Origin: Gaeumannomyces sp. JS-464
Taxonomy: Eukaryota > Ascomycota > Sordariomycetes > Magnaporthales > Magnaporthaceae
Direction: 5' to 3'
NCBI GenBank assembly: GCA_002197995.1
Contig: NGZR01000001.1
Coordinates: 248,001-312,000 of the forward strand
Length of the DNA: 64,000 nucleotides
The stretch's first letter is position 1; each line of letters opens with the position of its first letter. The notes beneath the pieces were generated by a model, which saw only the letters and a list, made by a program, of their open reading frames with translations, was not told the origin of the DNA and did not search any database. Both the position numbers and the translations under genes were made by a program. Of the stretch, positions 49,251 through 59,417 are shown piece by piece.

Positions 49251-49332
49251 AAGCAGCAAAAGTAGATTAGGCAGATGGAGGTAAAGCCTGGACGAGAGGA
49301 GCATAAAGCTGAGGGCGGAAAACAAGGCTTGG

Positions 49333-51011
49333 CTAACGGTTTGCTGTATCGTCGTATAGTTCTTTGAGCTTGTCGCAATATTCGTGGTACTGTCGAACCT
49401 TCCACTCAACCTCCTTTTCGGGGTCGTCGCACCAGAAGCGCGAAAGCGTTCGCGCGCCGCCCCTTGCTGTAAAGCGAGGCCCCGGAGCAAAAGTGATCGT
49501 CAACAATGAGTCTCAGGGCGTTGACGGATATCAGGCACTGCCAGAACCAAAAGACGCCGCTGTCCCATGCTTGGCGCATAACTTCCGAAAGTACGAGGCC
49601 ATGGCCACATTGGGAGGTCGTCGCCACTGCCGCATCGCTTTCTTCCTCCAACTCGAAGGCTTGCAGAAACTCGCGGCGCATCTCGTCAACTCTGCCAGGG
49701 CCTCGCCAGAAAGTTCCCCGACGTCACGCCCAGTTAGCCAGTATGGAACGTCAAGCATGGTAACAGGGAGAGCACAGATCCATTCCAAATCTATGAGGCA
49801 AACGATTTTCCAGTCCGAATCAACGAGGATATTACCCGCGTGCAGATCGGTCAGTTGGAGCAGGAAAGGCCCAGCCCGGTGGGGTGTGATGAACCGATGT
49901 AACAGGGTACGGAGGACCACGCGAGCGGCCATATTTAAATGGCAGTCGTCGGCGTCGTATGTGGCATTGGGGAAAGTGCGGAAGCGTTCGTCGTGGAAAG
50001 AAAGCATCCGGGACGCAAAGGTATCGGCGTGGGCAAACGTTTCTTGCCGGCCGATGGTCCGCGGCGAGCCGTCGTTTTCCAGTATTATCTGGGCCGTCGT
50101 CAGCGGCCGGTTCGTCAGCGACAACGACCCGTCGTCGTGGAACTGGAACGAGCCGATGCGGGGCTGCGGCACGCGTGCCGGGGAGAGCATGATGCGCGAC
50201 AGCCCCTGGAACAGCCGCTGTCGGAGCTCGGGCGATTCCTGGCGCCGCTGGTTCCAAGTCATGGAAAGCATTTGGCCTTGTTCGGGATGTATGTATTCTA
50301 GGAGCAGGTAGGATGTTGAGAGGTCGACTTCGGGACCGGCAGCGTGGGGGACGTAGTCGGAGAGCTGTCGATCGAGGAAACGGGAGGCGATGCCGCGGAG
50401 CCAGTGGACGGCGCGGGTGTAGAAAGGCGGCGAGATATGTGGGTAAACTTGGCATACTTGGGCCTTGATGGTTAGACGAGAAGCGCACAAGGGAGGCAAG
50501 GGGTAAATACCTGCCGCAGTCCGGAAAAGCCGAACCCGTAGAGGTGCGGGATGCGGACATCAGAGCAGTGTTTCTGCATCCAGGCGTACGCCCCGACCTC
50601 GCAGCCCATCTTCTCGTCAATCGTGCCGGGGTATGCTGCTTCGGCGAGTTTGAAGGGCAGGGGACAACGCAGCAGAAGCTTTTGTGTCTGAGTGCCGGCA
50701 GCTCCTGCCCCGGTGCTGGTCCTGGTCCTAGTCCTGGTCCTGGTCGGCGGCGTGACCTCGACTGGGACGCAGACGTTGAAGCTGCCTCGCAGCCACTCGG
50801 CTTGCGGCCCTATTCGAACGGCGTGCCCTGGGCCCAGGTTCAGGTGATGCCTGGTGACTGCCACCATGGCATCGTGCTGCCTCGAAAGCTGGCCGTAGAA
50901 CTCCTCGCACAGCTTGACATATCCGGTTTTGTGGATGAAGTTCTCCTCCTGGTTAATGGCCGAGGAGTACGTTATGGGGGCGCGGCCGAGGAGCGGCAGG
51001 GTAGTCGGCAT
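49333..51011 (-). CDS. APH-like phosphotransferase (kinase fold), frame-broken
   Basis: Start at 51011 (MPTTLPLLGRAPITYSSAIN). Exon 1 runs 51011-50511 and a 47-nt intron follows (CAG/GTATTT ... ATCAAG/GCC). Exon 2 runs to a TAG at 49333. Family hallmarks are HLYGFGFSG, YLLLEYIHPEQGQML, PQPRIGSFQFHDDGSLSLTN and the catalytic/metal segment LLQLTDLHAGNILVDSDW followed by CLIDLEWICALP. One base is missing near 49694, and one extra near 49445 restores frame to the conserved end EVEWKVRQYHEYCDKLKEL. The compensating pair makes the total 544 codons including stop. A (TRTR)n stretch near 50720-50750 is a hexamer repeat. The substrate is unknown; annotations usually say phosphotransferase enzyme family. 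Confidence 0.75.
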
Positions 51012-51356
51012 TGTCAAGAGGGGCAATTCAGGCGAGAGGGAGCCGATGGTTGCGCCTTGGAAGGTTGGTAGACGCGGATAGCCCCTGGCCTCCTGCCGCG
51101 TCCCGACCAACACGTCAGTGTCAATGGCAAGGGAGATGATGCGACACAAGTGCTGTTCGGATAAAAACGCACTCGGACGCGCTGGGACTGTGTCGCGGCT
51201 ACATCCGCGTCCCGGCTGCCGTCCGAGGGAAGTCGAGCCGTCCGTTGTTTGAAACGAAACTGGACGAGGCCCGCCGCGGCGGACGCGGCCACCCTGTTTT
51301 GGACTTACACGCTATCAAGGATCCTTAGCAGCTTCTTCGACCTGCAACGCAGCGAG

Positions 51357-52582
51357 CTACCAGCTGTGGTGAGGCCCTTCCACCCATTGCCAAAGCCTGC
51401 GCAGCGCCGCTAGAAGGGAGTACAATGAGGGCAGGCTTCTGGTGCTGCCGAGAGAAATCGGCCCAACCATTTCGATCGCGTCCAGCCGGTCGCATGCAAG
51501 ATACATACTCCAGTCATGTCCGTAGCAAAACACAAGCGGTAGCGTGACAACAGGCTTGGACGATGGTAGCGAGGTCAAGGCTCTTATGCGGCGGTGCCAG
51601 GTAGCTGCCCACATCCCCAGCCGCGCATCGGATCGCCCAGCCGGTCCATCGGAGCCTCCTGTCTCGATGGCGACCCCGATGGGGTTCAAAGCCATGGGTT
51701 CGTAGTGGGTTTGGTTGACGTACCGAGCCTCGCTGGGTTGGGCACGAACAATCCTCTCGACGGCCTTGGCCAGTGCCCGGTCTCTGGGACGGGGCTCGGA
51801 AAGATCGAGGGCCAGAGCAAAATCCACCATCTTGCCCCTGGCGATTGCACCCACGATTTCGGTAACGCTCTCGTGGACATTGCTAGGCATCTCTGGAAGC
51901 CACTGGCCGGCGATCGAAGCGCCCACAATTGGCCCGCAGATGACGCCGCCGTCGACGGACACGGAGCCTGCGGCGAGCTGAAGAAGTGGCGTGTGGACCA
52001 GACGCTTCCAGGTCACCGCGCCGGGGCAGCGAAAACAACTGGTTTGGCACTGGCTGCGATCGCACGCAAGCCCAACAGCTGCTCGCGCGCCAACAGCTCG
52101 GCGTTTTCAGATTCAGCCTCCAAGTCTCGCTCCTCGGTCGGCGTGGAGAAACAGTAATCCGGCCATTCTGCGCCATCCTCCCTCTTTGCGGATGACTTCC
52201 CGTGCTGACGGATGGATAAACGCAACTTTCCAAACGGAAACGCGCTGTATGTCGGAGAACAGGCCGTGGACGTCGCCGGGCGGGCGGGGAGGGGGCCCCC
52301 GGAAAGCAAAACGAAGCGAACGGGTTTGGCCAGGAACTCCAGCCCCCCCTTCTGCCACATGAGGCTTTCGGGCTGTGAGTAATAATCAGACACCAAATCG
52401 GCATCTGTCCTGGTCTCTGCGCCTGACGCGGAGCCTGACGGCGATGGGATCCGCTCCCGTTTGGACGGGGACAAGGACATGGGCGGAGATGGCGACATTT
52501 CGGCTCCCGGGTCCTGACTGTCCTCGTCGACCTGGTGGAGCCACGCAAGGACCAGGCTGCGTCTGCCCACAGAGGGATCCAT
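51357..52582 (-). CDS. PD-(D/E)XK nuclease-like domain protein, one frame break
   Basis: Start at 52582 (MDPSVGRRSLVLAWLHQ). The N-terminal half is disordered (Ser/Pro with KRERIPSPSGS). The C-terminal domain begins VTWKRLVHTPLLQLA and includes GKMVDFALAL, NQTHYEPMALNPIGVAIET and VFCYGHDWSMYLA. That fits the fungal PD-(D/E)XK-like family often found near transposons. One base is missing at about 52021; with it the gene is 409 codons. The usual IETK motif reads IETG, so the catalytic Lys appears absent. It shares a 537-bp spacer with the divergent NAT gene. Nuclease activity is not established for this family. Confidence 0.7.
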
Positions 52583-53119
52583 GATTTAAAATGATCTGAA
52601 AGGAGTGGGAAATCGCGTGGTGAAGCGGCGGGTTGACTCTTGTTTACGTGCGTTGGGTTTGGTGCGTGATGTGAGCAGGTGTATTTATTCGTGCTGTTTT
52701 TAGTTGCCACGGTGCCCAAATAACCTAAAGTCTAGCTCCATTTCGCATTTCAATAGAGGGAGACGGGGAGTCATGAATTCAACATCAGTCCCTGCCCGGC
52801 AGAGAGCAACAAACTTTCTGGGTTCTTTAAACATATCTTGCCGTCATCACCACCCGCACTGCGCCGACCCCAGGCACCAATCGCCGTCCCCATTCTCCGG
52901 TCATGTGCCAAGACGGCCGCGGGGTGTGCATCTGACTCGCTTCAGGCTATAAAATGCAGCTAAACATGGATGTTGCGAAATGCCCCTACGCAGTCGCGGG
53001 CAGCGGTGGATGGACGCTGCTGCATTCCCCTCTCGCTGATATTCGAGTCCATCGCCCCGACGAAGGGAGAAGACGCAACAGGCCAATTCCCTGCAGCCGC
53101 CCAAACAGAAACGCAAAAC

Positions 53120-54251
53120 ATGAGCTACAGCGAAGAGCAGCTGGCGCAGTACTTTGCCCACCTGGGCTACGACCCTCGCGCCGACCCGACCAGGCCGGCG
53201 GGCTGGATGGACTCGGACCGACTGGGCTTCCTCACGGAGCTGCAGGCGCGCCAACTGGCCCGCGTGCCGTTCGAGAGTCTGTCTCTGCACTATTCGGCCG
53301 CCAGCCCGCCCTTGTCGCTGGACCCGCAGGACCTGTTCCGCAAGGTCGTCGTGGAGGGCCGGGGCGGCTACTGCATGGAGCTCAACGCGTTTTTCGGCGC
53401 TGTCCTCCGCAGCCTGGGCTTCACGCTCATCAACGCCGGTGGGAGAGTCATGGGCCAGGACGGGGTGTTTATGGGCTGGTATGTTGCCTTTCCTTCTCCG
53501 GCTGCCACTGCATCTTAGGAGAAAAGCATGGTGCTCACCTTGGAGGAATCTATCTTCGGCCCTCAGGAACCACCACCTGAACTTAGTGTCCATCGACGGC
53601 ACGCGCTATATGGTCGACGTCGGCTTCGGAAAAGGCGGCTCATTCTCGCCCGTGCCGCTGGACCGCGCCGCCGCCGAGCGCGAGGGTGGTGTGGAGTTTG
53701 AGCCCGTGCTGGGGACGCGGGGGCGGCTCGAGTACAGGCGGCTGGAGCTGCACAGTGACCCGACGCAGCGCGTCTGGGTGTACTCGACTCTGCACTCGCC
53801 CGGGCCGACGGTGGCCGAGGAGGAGAAGGAGGAGCAGGAGGGCAAGGGCCCGACGTGGCGGCCGCGCTACTGCTTTTCTGAACTCGAGTACCTGCCGGCC
53901 GACTACGAAGTCATGAACTACCACGCCATGACGCACCCGGACAGCTACTTTGTTAGGACGGTGCTGGCGGTGCGCACCATCTTGCAGGGGGAGCCCTGTG
54001 GAGACGCGGACGCGGACGCGGACGAGGATGGTCAGGTGTCGGGTGGCGCTGGTGTCCGGCCTCGAGCCAAGGGGACGATTGTGCTACACAAGGACGAGGT
54101 CAAGCGAACAATCCGCGGCAAGTCCGAGTTTCTAGAAAGGCTGACCAGCGAGGAGCAGCGGATCCGGGCGCTGGAGAGGTATTTTGGCCTGGTGGTGAAT
54201 CCGGAGCAGGCGGCGTGCATCAAAGGCCGCGAGAGCGAGATTCGTTCATGA
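53120..54251 (+). CDS. Arylamine N-acetyltransferase
   Basis: Two exons, 53120-53478 and 53567-54251, separated by an 88-nt intron (GTATGT...CCTCAG); 347 aa. The catalytic triad is visible: Cys in RGGYCMELNAFF, His in NHHLNLV and Asp in MVDVGFGKGG. The N-terminal LARVPFESLSLHY and C-terminal ERYFGLVV also fit the family. The enzyme transfers acetyl or malonyl groups from CoA to arylamines or hydrazines. In Fusarium relatives this detoxifies plant benzoxazolinone products (2-aminophenol); this is known of the family and not shown here. A DADADADED linker sits before the C-terminal region. The frame is intact and the start has context AAAACATGAGC. Confidence 0.9.
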
Positions 54252-55072
54252 TATCTGCTTCAAGTAGGATGCCCCATTGTTCTTGGCCGCGGCGCGTTAC
54301 ATCCAAACCTTGTTGGGTCCAGTGGTTAGAGTCAGGCGACTGGTGAAATGCCGAGACTACTGTACGACATGGATGCTCCTGATGGCCCGATTGTCCTCCC
54401 AACCGTCGTCTTCTCGGTGCCCCGCCCTTCTTCTTCCTGGCCGCCAAGCTTTGGGGGAGAGGGAACATGGCACAGGGCACAGGGCTGGGGCCGGTGGGGA
54501 CCAAGGACACAGCCGTGAAGCCGGCGCGGCAAGCAGCACAAAAGGAAGCCGCCATGCAAAGCCGTGCTCTTGGCGCATGCCCAGGTCTGACTGGTGGACC
54601 CGGGGCTAACAACAGTCAGATGTGGAAATCCATCGGCGGAAGGGGCGCTGCAGATCTGAGATGGCGCCCGTTCCTGGAGGGTGTTTTTTTTTTATTGCCA
54701 TATTCGATCACTTCCCGTCTCTCCTCCGACACGCAGCGGTAAGAGCCCGCCATCATCATCGCCCAAAAGCCAAGATGCGCCCATCGGCTGTGTGCTACCA
54801 CCCTCCACTCCTTGCTTCCCGCCGGCGTGCCGACTTACTGGCTCAACACGGGTCTTGACTGCGGACGCGCTGGGAGATGAGGCTTGTCCAGATGGAATAC
54901 CGGCCCCATGCGCGCTACAGTCTGCCCTCTGGGCACTAGAGATGGACAGGAGACGGGAGAGAAATACGAGAAGGCCTGCCCCATTCCATCCATGTCCTCC
55001 TTGTAGCTCCTTTCTGCTTTCCTCCTCCTCCTTTTCCCCTCCTGTTTCCTTAACTCCATTCGGCGCGACGAA
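54252..55072. other. Intergenic spacer
   Basis: Between NAT and the lectin-like gene. The CT-rich tract ending near 55060 is a typical fungal promoter/5' UTR element for the downstream gene. No coding feature supported. Confidence 0.5.
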
Positions 55073-56804
55073 ATGGATCGGAAACCACTGAATGGCCCCG
55101 GGCCAACGTCACATAACGACGGCTCCGGGCTCGAGGTTGTGATTGATCCATGCTGGGACGGCCAGAAGCACGTCGTCAATGGTGACCGCCCGACAACATC
55201 TCAAGTCCCGATCCTGTCCCCAACCGCAGGCTATCCGCCCACAACCCCTGGCTCGACGATATACCCAGAGGTACACTCACCACTAGCCCCGCCGTCCACG
55301 TCGCCGCCTATCGAAAGTGACAAAATTATCAGCCAGGCCACGCACGGATACTATGCCGGCAGTCAGCGGGGCAGCAACCCCAGCCCCGGCTGGGAGCAAT
55401 CCGCCCAAGGGGGAGACCAGCAGCCGCTAAGCTACTCGGCGCATCCGCAGGAGCAGGGCGCTGCAGGGGTTCCTGGCAGTGGCAGCAGCAGGAAGCGAAA
55501 CATTATCTTAATTGGGCTCGCCATCCTGGGGGCTGTCCTTGCCGGCGTCGTCGGCGGCATAGCTGGCTGGCAGATCACCAAAGCCAAAAACCGAGGCACG
55601 ACACAGGCCAGCGGTGGGAATGGCGGCGGTGGCGACAACCCCAGATGCCCAGAGAACAGGTCACCGCCCTCGACGGCGGGCGTGTCCAAGATCCTGAAGT
55701 CGGGGTCCGCCCTGGCCGCGACGGGATTCCGCTACGATGGCGACTACCAAATTCGAATTTTCTACCTCTCGCCAGAAGGAGCCCCCTACACCTCTGTGTT
55801 TGACACCGCATATGGCTCTTGGGCCATCCCAGTCAAGGTTTCGGGGACCCTGCCACACGCCAGCACGTCGCTCGCTGCGGGCGTGAACATGAGGAACCAT
55901 TACAATGTGAGTCGACAACACCCAAGCTCTGGAATGTAATTGGAACAATGGAAAGGAAGCTGACGCACCTTTTATTTACTGCGAACAGAAATTCGTCCCT
56001 CGCTATATGCTCTACTACACCGCCCTTGATTCTAAGGTGATGAGCGTCGGCTTCCAGATGCCCATGCGAAAATCCGGGGAGCTCAACCCCGAGATCATGA
56101 AGTCCCTCGAAGACTCCCGAGTCGGGACCGGCGCCTCGATGGGCGCCTACTGGCCTTACCTGATCTTCCAGGACAACGGCGCCCCGGGCTCAGGCTTGGT
56201 TGAGCATAACATCACGATCTTTGGCGTACGGAACAGCGGCCAGCGCGTCAGCCGGATCATGGAGTCCAGCACCAGCGGGCCCCAGGTCGCGCTAGGCTCG
56301 CCGATCCTCGCGCTCCCGCTGAGCCCGGACGTGCCCAGGGACGAGCTCCGAGTGGTGTACCGCAGCACCGAGGGCGGGCGCCTGGCCGTGTTCGACCGCA
56401 ACGCCAAGCGCGAGGAGGCGCGGCGGCACACGCTCCCGCCGGGCTTCTCGCTCAAGGAGGGCGCGCCGCTCGCGGGCTTCGCCACCCGCAAGGGCAGCAG
56501 CACGCTGACCACCCGCCTGGTCTGGCGCGGCGAGGACGGCCGGATCATGACGGGCTGGCAGGACGGCGGCCCCGCGTCCGCGTGGCAGGGCCCCGTGACG
56601 GACAAGGTGTTTGACGACGCGGCCGAAAACTCGCAGATCGCGTGTGTCACGGCCGCGTCGACGTCGTACGAGAACATGAAGGAGCCGATCCGCGAGGACG
56701 ATGATATGAACCGGTGCTTCTTCCAGAAGAAGAACGGGGCGCTCGCAGAGGTGTGGTTCGATGGGGAGGCTTGGAAGGACGTTGGGCCTGTTCACATGCC
56801 ATGA
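55073..56804 (+). CDS. Single-pass membrane protein with fucose-lectin-like beta-propeller
   Basis: Exons 55073-55906 and 55989-56804, with a GTGAGT donor, an AACAG acceptor and an 82-nt intron; 549 aa. Residues 1-140 are a Pro/Ser/Gly-rich cytosolic-type region. Residues about 143-167 form one transmembrane helix (IILIGLAILGAVLAGVVGG) after a basic RKR, followed by a Gly-rich linker and a Cys. The C-terminal 340 residues show propeller-like repeats (LRVVYRSTEGGRLAVFDRNA; GALAEVWFDGEAWKDVGPV) as in Aleuria-type fucose-specific lectin domains of fungi. Type II-like topology with the lectin domain outside is inferred. Sugar-binding residues could not be checked. Confidence 0.7.
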
Positions 56805-57006
56805 AAATATCTTTTTTTAGGGTCGATGATGCTCGTCGTCGGCTGACATCATCCTTTTTGGTCTCTGGATTGTAATCATACCCCTGGCTCTATCTGGTAT
56901 TGCGCAAATCGATCAACATTACGAACGAGTCTTTTCCGCACATGTTTGACTGGTAGTATAAGACATTAAGGACGGCAAGTTCATCCAAGCTATCGGGAGC
57001 CAGACG

Positions 57007-57044
57007 AAAAAAAAAGAAAAAGAAAAAGAAAAAGAAAAAAAAGA
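57007..57044 (+). repeat. Microsatellite (GAAAAA)n
   Basis: Purine-only hexamer tract about 260 bp after the lectin-like gene. It could be length-polymorphic. Confidence 0.9.
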
Positions 57045-57673
57045 ACGGTGGAGCAACAGTGGACGCGGCTCGTCATGGGTGCAACGCAGGAGGAAGAGGC
57101 GAGGCGAGGTGTCTATGGTCCAGCCGCGCCTCGCGCGTCCTCAGCCCTGTCACGCGGGGCGCAGCAACGGCCCCTTGGCAGCCGGAACCCTCCTCCCCTG
57201 CAAGGCTCAAGCCTCGCCGTCCCAGCTCTGCCGCCATTCAACAACTCCACTGGGGACTGGATGGCGCAGTTGTGTGGATTTGGAGCTCACGAAGCCCATT
57301 AAGCAGTCATCGCCGCCTTACTCTACGAACCCACTTTCAAGATAGGTCAAGGCTAAGAAAACTCTCCTGTTCCTTCGAAAATTGGGTGTATTTGGGTATC
57401 TAATGTGTGCTCTAAGCAAGCCCGGCAGGACGGAAAGCTCCGTAGCATCCAAAAGGTGCGAGCCTGCCACAGAAGCCGAGGAAGCTAGGCATATCTCAGC
57501 CCAACCACTTCCCAGGTTCAATAAAGTTTCCTCCAACGAGACCCAGATGCAACTGGGCCAGAACGAAGACTACCTCCCGGTCATCGTTGCTCTGTGGTGT
57601 TGCGAGAGAGACATCCGGGTCTGCCCTTTTTTTTCTTCCCCCGCATCCTGTCCCAGCCCAGACAAGAACCCGC

Positions 57674-57973
57674 CTACACGTAGCGGATTTGGCGCTCCCC
57701 GCTGTTGAAGGTGCAACGCGAACGATCGTTCAGGGAGGCAAAGTTTATAAACCCTCCGTCCCCGAGGGCGTAGAATGTGTTGGGGGCCGTCACGTACATG
57801 CAGTCGTAGTCGGTCTTAAGGACGCTCATTTTGAGCTCGGCCTTTGCCCAGCCGGCGATGCCGTTGGGGTTAGACAGGCGGTAGTCCATGTTCTACGGAT
57901 TGTTAGCTTACAGCGGAGTGGCAAGGTTGGCGAAAGGAGATTCCAACCTCGCTTGTGGCCCTGGACGGCGTCG
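57674..57973 (-). CDS. Hypothetical protein, C-terminal exons only
   Basis: The terminal exon 57674-57892 encodes NMDYRLSNPNGIAGWAKAEL and later DYDCMYVTAPNTFYALGDGG, ending IRYV. A 55-nt intron (57893-57947) has donor GAG/GTTGGA, a GCTAAC branch-like site and CGTAG/AAC. The preceding exon starts near 57973 after TCAAAG (reads TPSRATSE). Upstream exons are probable: a frame at 57990-58130 reads DLIDGQLYSSSAVGTGVVSK but the junction was not resolved. No family recognised. It is convergent with the lectin-like gene. Confidence 0.45.
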
Positions 57974-58499
57974 CTTTGACGAGTCATGCGCTTTCCTCAG
58001 CATCGACAGCCCGACAGACACAGCGACGGCCTAGGTAGGCGCCGACCTGCTTGCTCACCACGCCCGTGCCAACAGCGCTGCTACTGTATAGCTGCCCGTC
58101 TATTAAATCCCTCTCCTCCCCGCCCAGAGTCCTACGCATAGTTACAGACCAGCCCCAGCAGGTGAGGAGGGGGAGGTGCTCGCCCCCGAATAAGGCCCGA
58201 GCTTGCGCCGGCTGCGACTTTCTTCGGGCGCTCCGGCAGCTGCCGGCGGCACGCGCACGCTCCAACGCTTGACGGGTCCTCTCACCGAGTGCGACGAAGG
58301 CTCAATCTGGGCGTTTATGCGCGGCTCCGAGATTGCCGGCCGCCCTTGTTTGCTCGTTGCCAGGCATCATCCCAGGTTGTTTCCCGGTTTCCTTGCTCAT
58401 GCCACGTGCTCCCTTCCGGGTCGCTCCCAGTTTGCTACTGGTTCATCCCGAAAAGGACAGCCGCAAGCAGACTTCGCGGCACGGCAACCCGTGAGTCCA

Positions 58500-58640
58500 C
58501 TTAGCACGCACGCCACCAGGATGACCTTGAGGCGCCGCTCGAGGCCCCGCGACTGCCAGATGGTCCAGACGCGGTCAACCATGGCGTGGTGTACCCAGAA
58601 TCGGCCGGCCATGCGCCCAGCAGTAGATAGATTAGGCTAC
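58500..58640 (-). pseudogene. Tyrosinase CuB-site fragment
   Basis: Minus strand FWVHHAMVDRVWTIWQSRGL (58606-58547) matches the CuB copper-binding pattern HHxxVDRxWxxWQ of tyrosinases/polyphenol oxidases, followed by ERRLK. The sequence just upstream (above 58612) does not continue as the expected DPIF or CuA region. The second part after ERRLK is an intron or unrelated. So only a fragment of a copper oxidase gene remains next to the GC-rich Gypsy remnant. Confidence 0.6.
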
Positions 58641-58990
58641 TAGCGTTGGTCCCCTCCGGACCCGACCTATAGCAAGACTTTTATTACAAAATTTTACCTG
58701 TTGCTTTAAATTGCTACCAATGATAAGCCTCTGTCAGTGACAGAGGGCTGGTCACGGCGATAGGGGCACTGCAAAAGGCGAAGTCATAGATGATGTTAAC
58801 GAGGGCCCTAATCTACCTGCGGGCACAGGCCTCGGGAGTGGGGCCGACTGATAGGTCCAGGGACCCATCATCTACCTCTACCAAAAGGGATATCGATGCC
58901 CTCATCGACGTGCGCCACTGTGCCCTCTGCAGACGCGCGTCTGCCTATGATACATGGTATTAGTGTCTTCGCTCCTGTCGACTCTGTGTC
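58641..58990. other. Unassigned spacer, possible Gypsy 3' LTR
   Basis: Lies between the tyrosinase fragment and the Gypsy remnant coding region, where a 3' LTR would be expected. Only one copy is in the window, so this cannot be shown. Confidence 0.25.
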
Positions 58991-59011
58991 ACACCCCCTC
59001 CGCTAAGTCCC

Positions 59012-59383
59012 TTAGTTTGCCTGGTGCCGCTCTTCCAACTCCCTCTGTGCCTTCTTCAGCTCGAGCTTCATAACCAAGTTCCTCTCATTGGAGTTGTCGA
59101 TGGCGTCCTCCAGGTCCGACCTCTCTCTCTGTCGTTTTTTGTCTCGTCTGACAGGGGCCACCAGGAACTTGCCCTCCTTGATATGCTGCTCGAATGTCCG
59201 ACGCTTGTGCACTCCAACCTGCTCGGCATACCACCTCGTTTTGACGTACTGGGTGTAGTCCTCCTCCATGATCTCCTGCCATGGCAAACCCTCGCACACC
59301 TGCGCTGTTCCTCTGCCACAGCCCAATCGCACTGTCAGGTGGATGCCGATCAGCTGGACGATGACACACTTGTATATCTCCAT
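59012..59383 (-). CDS. Basic helical ORF in Gypsy remnant
   Basis: 123 aa ending KKAQRELEERHQAN, with a charged helical C-terminal half (RRDKKRQRERSDLEDAID). Its ATG lies 35 nt after the stop of the preceding minus-strand frame. No family recognised; probably part of the retroelement 3' region. Confidence 0.35.
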   Translation of the reverse strand: MEIYKCVIVQLIGIHLTVRLGCGRGTAQVCEGLPWQEIMEEDYTQYVKTRWYAEQVGVHKRRTFEQHIKEGKFLVAPVRRDKKRQRERSDLEDAIDNSNERNLVMKLELKKAQRELEERHQAN

Positions 59384-59417
59384 CGTAACGTCTGAGACGT
59401 ACGAGAAATCTCAGCTC

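Noticed and set aside
48606..49490. 294-codon Leu-rich minus-strand frame resembling a membrane protein
   Set aside because: It is the antisense of Glu/Lys/Arg-rich codons in the plus-strand coiled-coil gene and of the APH-like gene 3' end; Leu/Ser runs follow from that composition.
49364..50311. 315-codon plus-strand frame
   Set aside because: Antisense to the APH-like gene, which has family motifs and a good intron; the plus frame has none.
56156..56795. Minus-strand frames over the lectin-like gene
   Set aside because: GC-rich third positions of the real exon keep the opposite strand open; no motif or start context.
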